From Bacillota bacterium (lineage in GTDB: Bacteria > Bacillota > Dethiobacteria > DTU022 > UBA8154): 54,519 nucleotides of DNA. A model generated the notes under the pieces. It did no database searches. It was not told the origin of the DNA and saw only the letters and a program-made list of their open reading frames with translations. How positions within the stretch are numbered: position 1 is the first letter of the stretch; the number at the start of each line of letters is the position of its first letter. The translations under genes were made by a program, and so were the position numbers. This document shows positions 1 to 7,677 of this stretch, piece after piece. The stretch is taken from positions 1 to 54,519 of the forward strand of contig DUQX01000102.1 of assembly GCA_012837615.1 (NCBI GenBank), in the 5' to 3' direction.

Positions 1-49
1 AAGCGGGTTAAAGCTCGCTTCGTGGGTTCGAATCCCACTCTCTCCGCCA
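1..49 (+). tRNA. tRNA-Ser, 3' part only (cut by window start)
   Basis: The visible part is a long variable arm, the T arm (GTGGGTTCGAATCCCAC) and the acceptor 3' strand ending CTCTCC-G-CCA, with CCA encoded at 47-49. The long variable arm and the acceptor, identical to that of the complete tRNA-Ser at 22680, indicate a serine tRNA. The anticodon lies outside the window, so the isoacceptor is unknown. Confidence 0.8.
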
Positions 50-55
50 TAATAT

Positions 56-132
<77 letters not shown>

Positions 133-150
133 TAATTAATAAAGGCTGAA

Positions 151-180
151 GGCTTGGAAAAAATCCAAGCCATTTTTATT
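151..180 (+). terminator. Rho-independent terminator after the tRNA pair
   Basis: Perfect 8-bp stem GGCTTGGA (151-158) / TCCAAGCC (164-171) with an A-rich loop, followed by ATTTTTATT. It separates the tRNA transcript from the sigma-54 locus. Confidence 0.85.
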
Positions 181-232
181 GAAAAGAATGCTCTGGTCAT
201 ATAAAAATTAAAATGGCTTCGCTTGAAATAAA

Positions 233-283
233 TTGTGTAATATATTTTTATTGTGTAATATGCAATGTGAAATAAATTACACA
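233..283 (+). promoter_or_regulatory. Putative upstream activator sites for a sigma-54 enhancer-binding protein
   Basis: Two direct copies of TTGTGTAATAT (233-243 and 251-261) and one inverted copy, AATTACACA (275-283), lie 50-115 bp upstream of the sigma-54 promoter. The 18-bp spacing of the direct copies puts them on nearly the same helical face. Enhancer sites in this position are usual for NtrC-family activators. Assigning them to the activator encoded at 4237-5538 is inference. A perfect 10-bp palindrome GCGCTAGCGC follows at 292-301. Confidence 0.55.
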
Positions 284-332
284 GAAATGTTGCGCTAGCG
301 CGGGAAATGGCGCTTTTTTTTATATTTTTCTT

Positions 333-348
333 TGGCATGGTATTTGCA
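333..348 (+). promoter_or_regulatory. Sigma-54 (-24/-12) promoter
   Basis: TGGCAT-N5-TTGCA matches the RpoN consensus TGGCAC-N5-TTGCW with a single change. The invariant GG (334-335) and GC (346-347) have the required 10-bp gap. Transcription should start near 358-360. This excludes the in-frame ATG at 307 as start of the first gene and favours the TTG at 376. Confidence 0.85.
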
Positions 349-375
349 CAATATAAGGGCGAAAGGGTGGTGCCG

Positions 376-738
376 TTGAACAGAAGGGATTTCTTTATAA
401 GCAGCATTGCTGAGGGGCTTTCAAAATTAAGCCGGGAAATTTTAAAAAGTGTCGACGAAATCAAGGAGGTTTTAGTGCATTATTACCAGCCTTCTGACCT
501 GACTGATTTCGATATCTTTTTCCTCAGCAAATCTTACTCTTCTACCCTTGCCAAAACCTCTTATAAGGAGCTGGCTGAACAAGCGAGAAAAATTGGTATA
601 GATCCGGGGAACAAATCAAAAGTGGAGCTTTTAAAAGAAATATTTGAATTTGAAGAGAGAAAAAAACAGGAGGTGATTTTTAAAAGAAACTTTAAACTGG
701 AGGAGGAAAAAAATTTTAAAAAGAAAGGAGAATTATAG
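376..738 (+). CDS. Small charged helical protein, first gene of sigma-54 operon
   Basis: I do not recognise this family. About 120 residues, highly charged and predicted mostly helical. The N-terminus has an RRDFF stretch but no strong hydrophobic core, so Tat export is doubtful. The C-terminal ~40 residues are rich in Lys and Glu and could form a coiled coil. The open frame extends up to an ATG at 307, but that codon is upstream of the sigma-54 promoter. A TTG at 376 preceded by AAAGGGTGG fits better. The stop at 736-738 abuts the ATG of the next gene at 739, so the two are translationally coupled. The role is unknown; a cytosolic partner or chaperone of the membrane protein and Tat substrate encoded downstream is a guess. 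Confidence 0.6.
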   Translation: MNRRDFFISSIAEGLSKLSREILKSVDEIKEVLVHYYQPSDLTDFDIFFLSKSYSSTLAKTSYKELAEQARKIGIDPGNKSKVELLKEIFEFEERKKQEVIFKRNFKLEEEKNFKKKGEL

Positions 739-2040
739 ATGAGTGAAATTTCGGCAGAAAGCTCTACCCGCCCAGCTGAAGGGGGTTCACCAAAAGAAGG
801 TTATGATTACGGCACGAATTACCTGGAGGAAAGAAAGCTGGTCGGACGCTGGCCGGCCCCCTGGCCGCAGATTGTTAGTCTAATTTTTCTTGCAGCTATT
901 TTTTATATTTCCTGGTGGATTTTTCAGGATCCTCGCGGAGTGATGAGGATGTATACCCCCTATGTGGGTTATATGTACACCAGATGGATCCTCATCGTGG
1001 TTATCTGGATGGTTTATATTTTTGACTACTATCCATTTAAGAGGAAATGGCTGGAGGAAACACATCCAGCGTTAAAAGGATTAATTATGACGGCCATCAT
1101 GGTGGTAATTTTGCTGGTTTTAATTCACGGCTTTTTTTTCGAACTGATGGGAAAGCTGAGCATGACCTATTTCAGCGTGGAACGCACTATGGATTTGGGG
1201 ATTACCAGATTCTATGCAAAAGAATATGCCTGTTTGGCTTGCCTTATGTTCGCAGCGATCGCTTCCTGGCTAAGCCCCTCCTGGCCGGCGTGTTTTGATA
1301 ACAGGCCCTGGCACCTCCTTAAACAGCCATCACGTGGAGTAACAATTTTGGTTGTTACATTCTTTCTTTCAACGCTGATTTATCTGTGTACCATGCATTC
1401 ACACATGGCAATTTTATATTATCCATGGCAGGAATACTGTGCTGTAACAGCGCCCTGGTGGTTTGAATTCGCTGGAACTGTAAGCGGAAACTTCCATGTG
1501 TCCTGGATTATGTGCTGTACTGTGGTTCTCTGGATTTATGAAACAATCTGGGAACGTTGGCCTTTCAGCGAGATAAAAAATGAAAGGCTGAGAGGGTATG
1601 CAACCTTCTTTGGTATTGTAGCTATTGCCTTTTGTTGTCACTTTGGTTTTTATTTTATGCAGGAGCTGGCCTGGGGACCCGCCATTATGGGCGACAGGCG
1701 CCTCTGGGCCCCGGACTGGAGATGGCTGCACGTTGGGGAAATCATGGTCTTCTTTTTGGTGCCGGCTATGTTCATCACTTTCTATTGCAACAACTGGCCC
1801 CAAAAGTACAGCAAAGTAACCAACTGGCTTATTCGCAACGGTATAACCGTTGTGGCAGGTATCGCCCTTTATGCTGTTTATTACCTAACCGCGCACCATT
1901 TTCTCGGCGTACAGCAGGAGATGTCGCACCCGCAACAGTTTCCGATGATTCCTACCATTTGGTTTATAAATATTATGCTTATTCATAACTGGTTTATGGA
2001 CAACTGGCCGGGCTTTAAGAAAGTAAGAAAAGAGGTGTAG
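739..2040 (+). CDS. Polytopic His/Trp-rich membrane protein of unknown family
   Basis: A 433-residue protein with about ten hydrophobic segments (roughly 43-62, 80-98, 115-135, 163-179, 200-220, 246-268, 288-308, 330-349, 367-386, 403-420). Histidines sit in or at the edge of helices: H130, H220, H222, H253, H301, H331, H386, H387 and H416. There is also an unusual number of Trp and Cys residues, and NWP occurs twice (352-354, 422-424). Such a pattern suggests bound metal or heme, or a hydrophobic substrate, but no known cofactor motif is visible. The start is ATG 739 with AAAGGAG at 722-728. It sits directly between the first operon gene and a 32-residue membrane peptide. A membrane oxidoreductase or transporter partner of the exported MBL hydrolase is inference only. 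Confidence 0.8.
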   Translation: MSEISAESSTRPAEGGSPKEGYDYGTNYLEERKLVGRWPAPWPQIVSLIFLAAIFYISWWIFQDPRGVMRMYTPYVGYMYTRWILIVVIWMVYIFDYYPFKRKWLEETHPALKGLIMTAIMVVILLVLIHGFFFELMGKLSMTYFSVERTMDLGITRFYAKEYACLACLMFAAIASWLSPSWPACFDNRPWHLLKQPSRGVTILVVTFFLSTLIYLCTMHSHMAILYYPWQEYCAVTAPWWFEFAGTVSGNFHVSWIMCCTVVLWIYETIWERWPFSEIKNERLRGYATFFGIVAIAFCCHFGFYFMQELAWGPAIMGDRRLWAPDWRWLHVGEIMVFFLVPAMFITFYCNNWPQKYSKVTNWLIRNGITVVAGIALYAVYYLTAHHFLGVQQEMSHPQQFPMIPTIWFINIMLIHNWFMDNWPGFKKVRKEV

Positions 2041-2044
2041 CTCT

Positions 2045-2143
2045 GTGTCCAAACAGGGAGTAATAATAGGCATATTGCTGGGTATAGTCGCATATTTTGT
2101 AGTCTTTGTCGGTATAATCCCCCACTGGGGTATCTTTCCATAA
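2045..2143 (+). CDS. 32-residue single-TM membrane peptide
   Basis: A GTG start (2045) lies 4 nt after the stop of the polytopic membrane gene. It opens a 32-codon frame ending at TAA 2141-2143. The product begins VSKQG, has one hydrophobic helix of about 20 residues (VIIGILLGIVAYFVVFVGII) and ends PHWGIFP. No strong Shine-Dalgarno precedes it, so translation probably relies on coupling to the gene before. Tiny one-TM subunits are typical of membrane enzyme complexes (compare CydX or KdpF), so it may be a subunit of the 433-residue protein. It could also be a chance frame, but its tight fit between the two genes argues against that. Confidence 0.6.
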   Translation: MSKQGVIIGILLGIVAYFVVFVGIIPHWGIFP

Positions 2144-2169
2144 AAATCTTGCGGAAAGGAGATATGAGC

Positions 2170-3276
2170 ATGTCGGATAAGTATACTGTTTCCAGAAGAA
2201 GATTTCTTGAAGCCCTCGGGGCTGGTACTGCTTTTGGATTTTTAGGAAGCATGGGAGCTTTTTCTTACACACCCCTGAGAAACCGTTTTTTACCTGATAA
2301 GCCCAAGGGGACAACTGATATAGGGGAAGTTAAAAAGCTGACCATCACCTGTATTTCAGAAACGAGCTGGTTTGATAACGATATATTGATGAACGATATG
2401 GACGACATGGGAGGGCTTCTGGTAAATCAGTGGACCTATCCCTGGCCTCCCGAGGGGAAACCTAACAATCCCAGGGGCGATCTTCATCCTGAGAACGCCG
2501 GTGGTTATGCTGCTTTGCTGGACATTGAACTGCTTAACGGTGATCATAAATTTATTCTTTTGGATACCGGCTGGGAACATGGTTGGACGGATCAGCGCTT
2601 CAAGGAATGTGGCATCGATAAAATGCTGAAAAACAATGAAATCGATTGCCTGTTTATCAGTCACGAGCATTTTGATCATTTCTGGGGCTTGCCGGTGACT
2701 ATGAAATACAAGCCGGATATCGATATGTATATCGGTGGAGATTTTTATCCCGAGGGAAAGCAATTTATTAAAGATTCGGGGTTTAAAGGGAAATTATATG
2801 AAGCCAAGTCCAAAACGAGGCACCTGTTTGAAATCAAGGACAAAAATGGCAAGACAATACCGGGGGTTGCGGGATATTACTTTCCAGTGGCCATTATCTG
2901 CCGGGTTTTTGGCGAGCAGTCCATATTTGTTAATGTAAAAGATGCCGGCATAGTCCAGGTAACGGGTTGCTGCCATCAGGGAATCCTCAATTTTGCCGAG
3001 GCGGCCTATACAACCTTAAAAGGTGGCGACAGGCCCTATGGTGTTTATGGCGGGCTCCATATTTCTCCCTTCGAGGACTGGGATCCCAAATATGATGACC
3101 TGGTCTTCGGTCTGGGGAAATATGGTTTTCAAAAAATCGGCTGCAATCACTGCACAGGAGTATTATGTGCCAGGAAATTCGTGGAGGCAGGTTATCCCGT
3201 AGTACAGGGGACAGCCAGGTTCCGTTCCAAGACTACGGATTTTCTCGGAAACGGCGATGTAATTGAATTTCCTTAG
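2170..3276 (+). CDS. Tat-exported metallo-beta-lactamase-fold hydrolase
   Basis: The N-terminus carries a twin-arginine signal (SRRRFL at residues 8-13, then a hydrophobic stretch to about 33), so the folded enzyme is exported with its metals. The MBL signature H-x-H-x-D-H is at 165-170 (HEHFDH). Further family elements are GCCHQGILN, YGGLHISPF and CNHCTG near the C-terminus. These place it in the subfamily often annotated as dihydropteridine/RFA-P synthase-like MBL proteins; the true substrate is unknown. Start: ATG 2170 is 8 nt from AGGAG (2157-2161); ATG 2164 and TTG 2149 are less well placed. It is the fourth gene of the sigma-54 operon. The product probably acts outside the membrane beside the polytopic protein. 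Confidence 0.88.
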   Translation: MSDKYTVSRRRFLEALGAGTAFGFLGSMGAFSYTPLRNRFLPDKPKGTTDIGEVKKLTITCISETSWFDNDILMNDMDDMGGLLVNQWTYPWPPEGKPNNPRGDLHPENAGGYAALLDIELLNGDHKFILLDTGWEHGWTDQRFKECGIDKMLKNNEIDCLFISHEHFDHFWGLPVTMKYKPDIDMYIGGDFYPEGKQFIKDSGFKGKLYEAKSKTRHLFEIKDKNGKTIPGVAGYYFPVAIICRVFGEQSIFVNVKDAGIVQVTGCCHQGILNFAEAAYTTLKGGDRPYGVYGGLHISPFEDWDPKYDDLVFGLGKYGFQKIGCNHCTGVLCARKFVEAGYPVVQGTARFRSKTTDFLGNGDVIEFP

Positions 3277-3282
3277 AATAAT

Positions 3283-3315
3283 AAAGGGGTCAGGGGTTCA
3301 ATTCCTGGCCCCTTT
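3283..3315 (+). terminator. Intra-operon hairpin after the MBL gene
   Basis: A 12-bp stem, AAAGGGGTCAGG (3283-3294) with CCTGGCCCCTTT (3304-3315) including one G-U pair, encloses a 9-nt loop. No U-run follows (CAATAGGGG), and the Shine-Dalgarno of the next gene comes immediately after. It is more likely an mRNA-stabilising or processing hairpin than a full terminator. Confidence 0.5.
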
Positions 3316-3331
3316 CAATAGGGGGGGAAAT

Positions 3332-4234
3332 ATGAATACACTTTTAAATCAGGAAAACGACAGGTTGAGAAATGTACTTCTTTATTCTCTATTGGATGAT
3401 AAAATGAGGGAGCATATCGGCTTAAAAGGTGTCAGCCAATTTTTCCATTCGGGCGAAGGGTGGTATTTTTGGCTTCTTCAAAGAAAGGGAGTATACGAAA
3501 TAGAGTTTTTGGGAAGGGAAGAAAAAAATAGCCGCGTCTCCATTGAATTTTCCCTAAAATATTATCCTCACCCCGATGAGGCGGTATTTGCTGATTACTC
3601 GATCTTTGAGCAGCTTATGCGTTTACAATACCCTTTCGAGCAAAACTGTCCTACACCCCAGTGCAGGGAAAATTTGAGCCCCCATTTCTTTTATATCGGG
3701 AAAATTAATCTTCTATGGTATGATGAAGCTGTGCTGCTTTCTGTCTGTTCGCAGAATAGGTGGATAGAGTATCTGAAACAGGGATTAAAGATTAAAAACA
3801 ACGAGGGAGTGCTCCAAGAAGTGCTAGGGGCAGGTGAAAAAGATAGAAACATTCCGGGTTGGGACCTGTCTTTTGATTTTTATAACTGTTTAATGAAAGC
3901 TTTTTGTTTTGCTTATAGATCTGCACCCCAATTGATAAGCCTTAAGCATTCCCCGGGGAAAGTAGATTATATTGACGAAACGAAAAAAGTGAGCAAGGAA
4001 GCTGGCGGGGATATTTATAAAATAAGGTTAATAGCGGTAATTCCCTTTAGCCAGGGTCTTTCTGCTCCAGGGAAAATATCCGAAGCGGCAAAGGTGTTAC
4101 CAGAAAAGGGGGAAATAATATATCAGGAGGGTAAAAAGGATTTTCTTCATCTGTATCCGAATTTCTTTGATAAAGATTGGTGGCGGATGGCTGAAAGGGG
4201 TAGGGAAATATTGCCCGAGGGTTTGCGGGTATAA
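3332..4234 (+). CDS. Uncharacterised cytosolic protein, last gene of sigma-54 operon
   Basis: A 300-residue protein that I cannot assign to a family. It has no signal peptide or membrane segment, and mixed alpha/beta composition with many aromatic residues. A short CPTPQC segment near residue 110 might bind a metal. Start: ATG 3332 follows a GGGGGG run at 3321-3326; the frame opens upstream at 3263 but would run through the hairpin at 3283-3315. The stop at 4232-4234 is two bases from the stop of the convergent sigma-54 activator gene, with no terminator between. Its position suggests a role in the same pathway as the MBL hydrolase and membrane protein. It may instead be transcribed separately at lower level because of the intervening hairpin. 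Confidence 0.7.
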   Translation: MNTLLNQENDRLRNVLLYSLLDDKMREHIGLKGVSQFFHSGEGWYFWLLQRKGVYEIEFLGREEKNSRVSIEFSLKYYPHPDEAVFADYSIFEQLMRLQYPFEQNCPTPQCRENLSPHFFYIGKINLLWYDEAVLLSVCSQNRWIEYLKQGLKIKNNEGVLQEVLGAGEKDRNIPGWDLSFDFYNCLMKAFCFAYRSAPQLISLKHSPGKVDYIDETKKVSKEAGGDIYKIRLIAVIPFSQGLSAPGKISEAAKVLPEKGEIIYQEGKKDFLHLYPNFFDKDWWRMAERGREILPEGLRV

Positions 4235-4236
4235 AT

Positions 4237-5538
4237 TTAACGGTAGTAGTTTCGTAGCTTATTATAGAGGGTTTTCCTGGAAATTCCCAGCTCCCTGGCA
4301 GCACGGGTTTTATTTCCATCGTATTTTTTAATTACCTCTTTAATATATTCAATTTCTTTTTCTTCCTTAATTTTTTTCAGTTGTGTTTTTCGGAATGAAA
4401 CTTTTTCCAAAAGATAAGGGGGAAGATCATTTACTTCGATTACGCTGCTTTGAGACTTAATAAAAGCGTGCTCAATGATATTGTGCAATTCCCTGACGTT
4501 TCCCGGAAAGTCATATTCATTTAATAACTGCAGGGCTTCTTCGGAAATATTCTGCTTTTGTTTTTTAAAAGATATATTGAATTTGTCAATAAAATGTTCA
4601 ACCAGTGGTTTTATATCGCGTTTTCTTTCCTTTAAGGGCGGAAGGTAGATAGGAAAAACATTCAAGCGGTAGTAGAGATCATCTCTAAAAAGGCCTTGCT
4701 CAACCTGTTTGTAAAGATCTTTGTTGGTTGCGGCAATGATGCGAACGTCAATCTTTATAGTTTTGCTTGATCCTACCCTTTCGAATTCTCCCTCTTGAAT
4801 AACCCGCAGAAGTTTGGCTTGAAATTTGGGGCTGATTTCTGCAATTTCGTCCAAAAAAATCGTGCCGGTATGCGCTGCTTCAAATCTGCCGATCCTTTTT
4901 GAAAGGGCGCCTGTAAAAGCTCCTTTTTCATGCCCAAACAGTTCCGATTCCAAAAGAGTGTCCGATAAAGAAGCGCAGTTGATCTTAATAAAAGGTTTGT
5001 CTTTCCTGGCGCTTAAATTATGGATGGCATCTGCAACAAGTTCTTTACCGGTTCCAGTTTTGCCCTGTATTACAACATTTGAATTTGTTCCGGCAACGGT
5101 TTCTATGAGGTGAAAAACGTTGCGCATCGATTCGCTGATGCTTATGAGGCCCATTTTAAAAAATTTCCCGTAATACGTAGGATACATTTCTCTTTGATCG
5201 GAAAACATTTCGATAACCCCGAAGGTTTTATTATCGCTATCTTTGAGGGGAATTGCCGATAGTTTAATCGGTATTGTTTCTCTCTGCTTGTTTTTTATGA
5301 GGACCGAGGACAGATGACAGGGGATTCCTTCTTTTAGAACCATCTGCACCGCGCACATTTTATTGCAGTGTGTACTTTGGAGAATGTCGCGGCATTTCTT
5401 ACCTATTACTTCGGAAGGGTCCCTACCCAGAAGATAACCGGCAGCTTTATTTATGTTTCGGATTATAAGATTTCTGTCAAGGACAATAATGCCTTCATCA
5501 ACGTTGTTAAAAATATAATCGTAGCTAAAATTTTTCAT
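4237..5538 (-). CDS. Sigma-54-dependent transcriptional activator (PAS-AAA+-Fis)
   Basis: 433 residues in three parts. An N-terminal PAS-like sensor (about 8-115) contains Cys49, Cys58 and Cys62, a spacing seen in many redox or ligand-sensing members. The AAA+ module has Walker A GKTGTGKE (159-166), the sigma-54 contact loop GAFTGA (206-211) and a FLDEIAE Walker B. A C-terminal Fis-type helix-turn-helix ends RKTLYNKLRNYYR. The full GAFTGA loop shows it can remodel sigma-54 holoenzyme. Start: ATG 5538 is 7 nt after GGAGGG; a GTG 15 nt upstream is less likely. It is convergent with the operon and the only such regulator in the window, so it probably drives the promoter at 333-348. The signal is unknown. 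Confidence 0.93.
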   Translation of the reverse strand: MKNFSYDYIFNNVDEGIIVLDRNLIIRNINKAAGYLLGRDPSEVIGKKCRDILQSTHCNKMCAVQMVLKEGIPCHLSSVLIKNKQRETIPIKLSAIPLKDSDNKTFGVIEMFSDQREMYPTYYGKFFKMGLISISESMRNVFHLIETVAGTNSNVVIQGKTGTGKELVADAIHNLSARKDKPFIKINCASLSDTLLESELFGHEKGAFTGALSKRIGRFEAAHTGTIFLDEIAEISPKFQAKLLRVIQEGEFERVGSSKTIKIDVRIIAATNKDLYKQVEQGLFRDDLYYRLNVFPIYLPPLKERKRDIKPLVEHFIDKFNISFKKQKQNISEEALQLLNEYDFPGNVRELHNIIEHAFIKSQSSVIEVNDLPPYLLEKVSFRKTQLKKIKEEKEIEYIKEVIKKYDGNKTRAARELGISRKTLYNKLRNYYR

Positions 5539-5673
5539 ACATTCTCCCTCCACTGATTAAGTAATATTTCGACAACTTTAGAGTTAATTCCTTTTTTTAA
5601 GAATTGCAGGATTTTCGTCATAGATATGGAAGTACTTTTGTGTATTTTGTACATAAATTAGAGGTGATGACAA

Positions 5674-6483
5674 TTGTCCATTTTACAGTATCTGAAAGAA
5701 ATGATAAATTTTTTACCGGAGCTATTCCCTCAGGATCTGTCGGCGATTACTCTTTCCGATTGCACACATTTCATCGGGGTTTGGAGTGCAAAAAGACCTT
5801 TGGGTGAAGCTTTGAGAAAGGTAATCTATCCGGGGAAGAAAATTTCGGATAAAGTAATGTTGGGGCAGGTCGTAAAGCATAAAAAGAAAATCACAAAATA
5901 TTACACTAAAGAAGAGAGCATTTTTAATTACCCTTATCTTGCTGTAGGGGTGCCGGTTTTTGAAAACGGGGAGTTGACCGGTGGCATATGCACTGTAAGA
6001 GAGGAGACCATTTTAGAAACTCAAAGCCGATGCCGGATGCTTTTGGAAGTCCAGAATATAATGGGAGACAGCATGAATAATTTAACAGAAAAAATGGATT
6101 CGCTGGTTGATAAATATAAGGAGACCAGAAAAATCAACGACCTCATGCAGGACGTCATTCAGAAGGCCTCTTTTCTGCAGGTTAACACGTTGTTAAAGGC
6201 TACTAATATGCAGGATGAGTATAAGGAAAGTTTTTTGGCCCTGGCGGATGAAATAAAAAAAATGGCTCATGATACCAAGGATGCATCGTTCAAGATAATT
6301 AAATTATTGAACGAATTTGATGTTAACGCAGCAGACTTCTTTTCTTCCATCAAACATATCGAGATTATTGTTGCCAGTATGAGTAACTCCATCAACAGTA
6401 TTATGGATTACCTTTCTAAGCAATCCGATATGATTATTCACGATGATAACAATAAAAAATTATATTTTGGTAAAGAGGATTAA
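5674..6483 (+). CDS. Cytosolic sensor-like protein with C-terminal coiled coil (partial MCP likeness)
   Basis: A 269-residue soluble protein. Residues 1-120 look like a small ligand-binding domain; the segment ending in GVPVFENGELTGG resembles the core of PAS/GAF-like sensors. Residues 125-265 are long amphipathic helices with a DEIKKMA segment recalling the signalling hairpin of methyl-accepting proteins, but much shorter and lacking a recognisable full receptor tip. The start is TTG 5674 with GAGGTGATG just upstream. It is transcribed divergently from the sigma-54 activator (135 bp between starts). That arrangement suggests it senses the inducer or modulates the activator; this is inference. 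A strong hairpin terminator follows at 6539. Confidence 0.6.
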   Translation: MSILQYLKEMINFLPELFPQDLSAITLSDCTHFIGVWSAKRPLGEALRKVIYPGKKISDKVMLGQVVKHKKKITKYYTKEESIFNYPYLAVGVPVFENGELTGGICTVREETILETQSRCRMLLEVQNIMGDSMNNLTEKMDSLVDKYKETRKINDLMQDVIQKASFLQVNTLLKATNMQDEYKESFLALADEIKKMAHDTKDASFKIIKLLNEFDVNAADFFSSIKHIEIIVASMSNSINSIMDYLSKQSDMIIHDDNNKKLYFGKED

Positions 6484-6538
6484 CTTCAGGCAAAAGTTAT
6501 TATAAACTTTATTAAGGAAAGTTTGAATAAAAACCCTT

Positions 6539-6569
6539 ACCGTTCGCAAATTGAGCGGTTTTTTATTAT
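6539..6569 (+). terminator. Rho-independent terminator after the sensor-like gene
   Basis: Stem ACCGTTC (6539-6545) / GAGCGGT (6553-6559) with one G-U pair, then TTTTTTATTATA. The rest of the 6484-6839 spacer holds no gene that I can support. Confidence 0.75.
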
Positions 6570-6839
6570 AATGATTGGCGGCAAAAGATACTATGACATA
6601 CATCAGCGGTATTTCTTGCAGCTCATCTTGTAGCTCAAACCAAGCACCTTCCTCATACTTAGCGAGAAGAAAATTACCCGCCCCAGGCATTGAACACAGT
6701 GTATATAAAACACATTCTTGCAGATTTAAGGGCAACCTGCTATACTGATTTCTGCTTACGGTTGTTTAAAGAGCGGTAAGCAAGGCAAAATATAGCTTCG
6801 CTTTTATTATCGCAGGAAGGGTGAAAATGGGTTAGAATT

Positions 6840-7304
6840 ATGGAGAAAGACGAGCAGTATATGCAGGTAGCGCTGGGGCTGGCAGAAGAGGCCTTCAAGC
6901 GCGGGGAGGTGCCCATCGGCGCGGTACTGGTAAGGGATGGAGAAATATTATCTCAAAATCATAACCGCCGTGAGGAATTGAAAGATGCTACAGCGCACGC
7001 CGAGATTCTCGTCTTGCGCGAGGCGGGGAGTCTGTTAGGAAGCTGGCGTCTGTTGGATACCACGTTATATGTTACTCTGGAACCTTGCCCGATGTGTGCC
7101 GGTGCTCTCGTACAGGCAAGAGTATCCCGCCTGGTTTTCGGGGCTCGCGATCCCAAGGGAGGCGCGGCCGTTTCACTTTATAATATTCCAGCGGATACCA
7201 GATTAAACCATCGCCTTGAAGTGGAGGAGGGCGTCCTGAGTGAGAGATGTGCTTCTTTGCTGCAGAAGTTTTTCAAAGAACGGCGTGAACGGCGTGAAAA
7301 ATAA
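6840..7304 (+). CDS. tadA: tRNA-specific adenosine deaminase TadA
   Basis: A 154-residue zinc-dependent deaminase that converts A34 to inosine in the ACG anticodon of tRNA-Arg. The hallmark motifs are present: HAE (zinc His and catalytic Glu, about 53-55) and PCPMCAG (two zinc Cys, about 83-88). The FGARDPKGGA segment is also typical of TadA. The length matches the family. The gene is monocistronic. Its usual substrate, tRNA-Arg(ACG), is encoded at 56-132 of this window. The upstream Shine-Dalgarno is weak (GGGTTAGAATT before ATG 6840), but no better start is in frame. Confidence 0.95.
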   Translation: MEKDEQYMQVALGLAEEAFKRGEVPIGAVLVRDGEILSQNHNRREELKDATAHAEILVLREAGSLLGSWRLLDTTLYVTLEPCPMCAGALVQARVSRLVFGARDPKGGAAVSLYNIPADTRLNHRLEVEEGVLSERCASLLQKFFKERRERREK

Positions 7305-7619
7305 GCAAGGTTATTAAAATCCATGGAAGATGCAAAGCAAGCCGGGGAAAAACTCTAAAATATTTACAGTCGAAAGATAGAGTAAAATCGCAAGCAGCTG
7401 AAAGATAGAGTAAAGGTGCAATTAATTAAGTAAAAAAGTTAAGAAAATGCCGGATGACACTCCAAACCCATGCCAGTGGAGGAATGTTAAGACAACCCTT
7501 ATTAGTTATGCAAAATAATTTTTTAAAAAAAGAAGGATTAAGGTTTTGTTTAGCGAAATAAATAACTTAGTAAATTTAGAAGTAAAAAAATATTATCAGC
7601 TTTGGTATTTTTTTTGGTT
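7305..7619. other. Non-coding AT-rich spacer between tadA and the mod operon control region
   Basis: No reading frame with a credible start and Shine-Dalgarno. The only repeat noted is GAAAGATAGAGTAAA twice (7372-7386 and 7400-7414). No clear tadA terminator was found. Confidence 0.5.
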
Positions 7620-7645
7620 GCGTTATGCTGCCTTGGGTATAACGC
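7620..7645. promoter_or_regulatory. ModE-type operator, mod box 1
   Basis: GCGTTAT-N12-ATAACGC: arms at 7620-7626 and 7639-7645, 12-bp centre. The half-site and spacing equal the Escherichia coli ModE operator of modA (CGTTAT-N12-ATAACG). It lies about 370 bp upstream of modA. ModE with bound molybdate represses high-affinity uptake; no modE gene is in the window. Confidence 0.7.
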
Positions 7646-7677
7646 TAGGCCTTCCGGTAGGTTTTTTATTTTGGTTG

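Noticed and set aside
307-375. Upstream extension of the first sigma-54 operon gene to ATG 307
   Set aside because: The ATG precedes the -24/-12 promoter, has no ribosome site, and its product would begin with a stretch encoded by the promoter itself.
739-2040. Relation of the 433-residue membrane protein to ammonia/methane monooxygenase subunits
   Set aside because: His-rich helices gave the idea, but topology, length and known motifs of AmoA/PmoA or AmoC/PmoC could not be matched.
6460-6735. Minus-strand frame of 91 codons after the sensor-like gene
   Set aside because: It runs through the terminator at 6539-6569 and the end of the sensor gene and lacks a convincing Shine-Dalgarno. A decayed gene fragment cannot be fully excluded.
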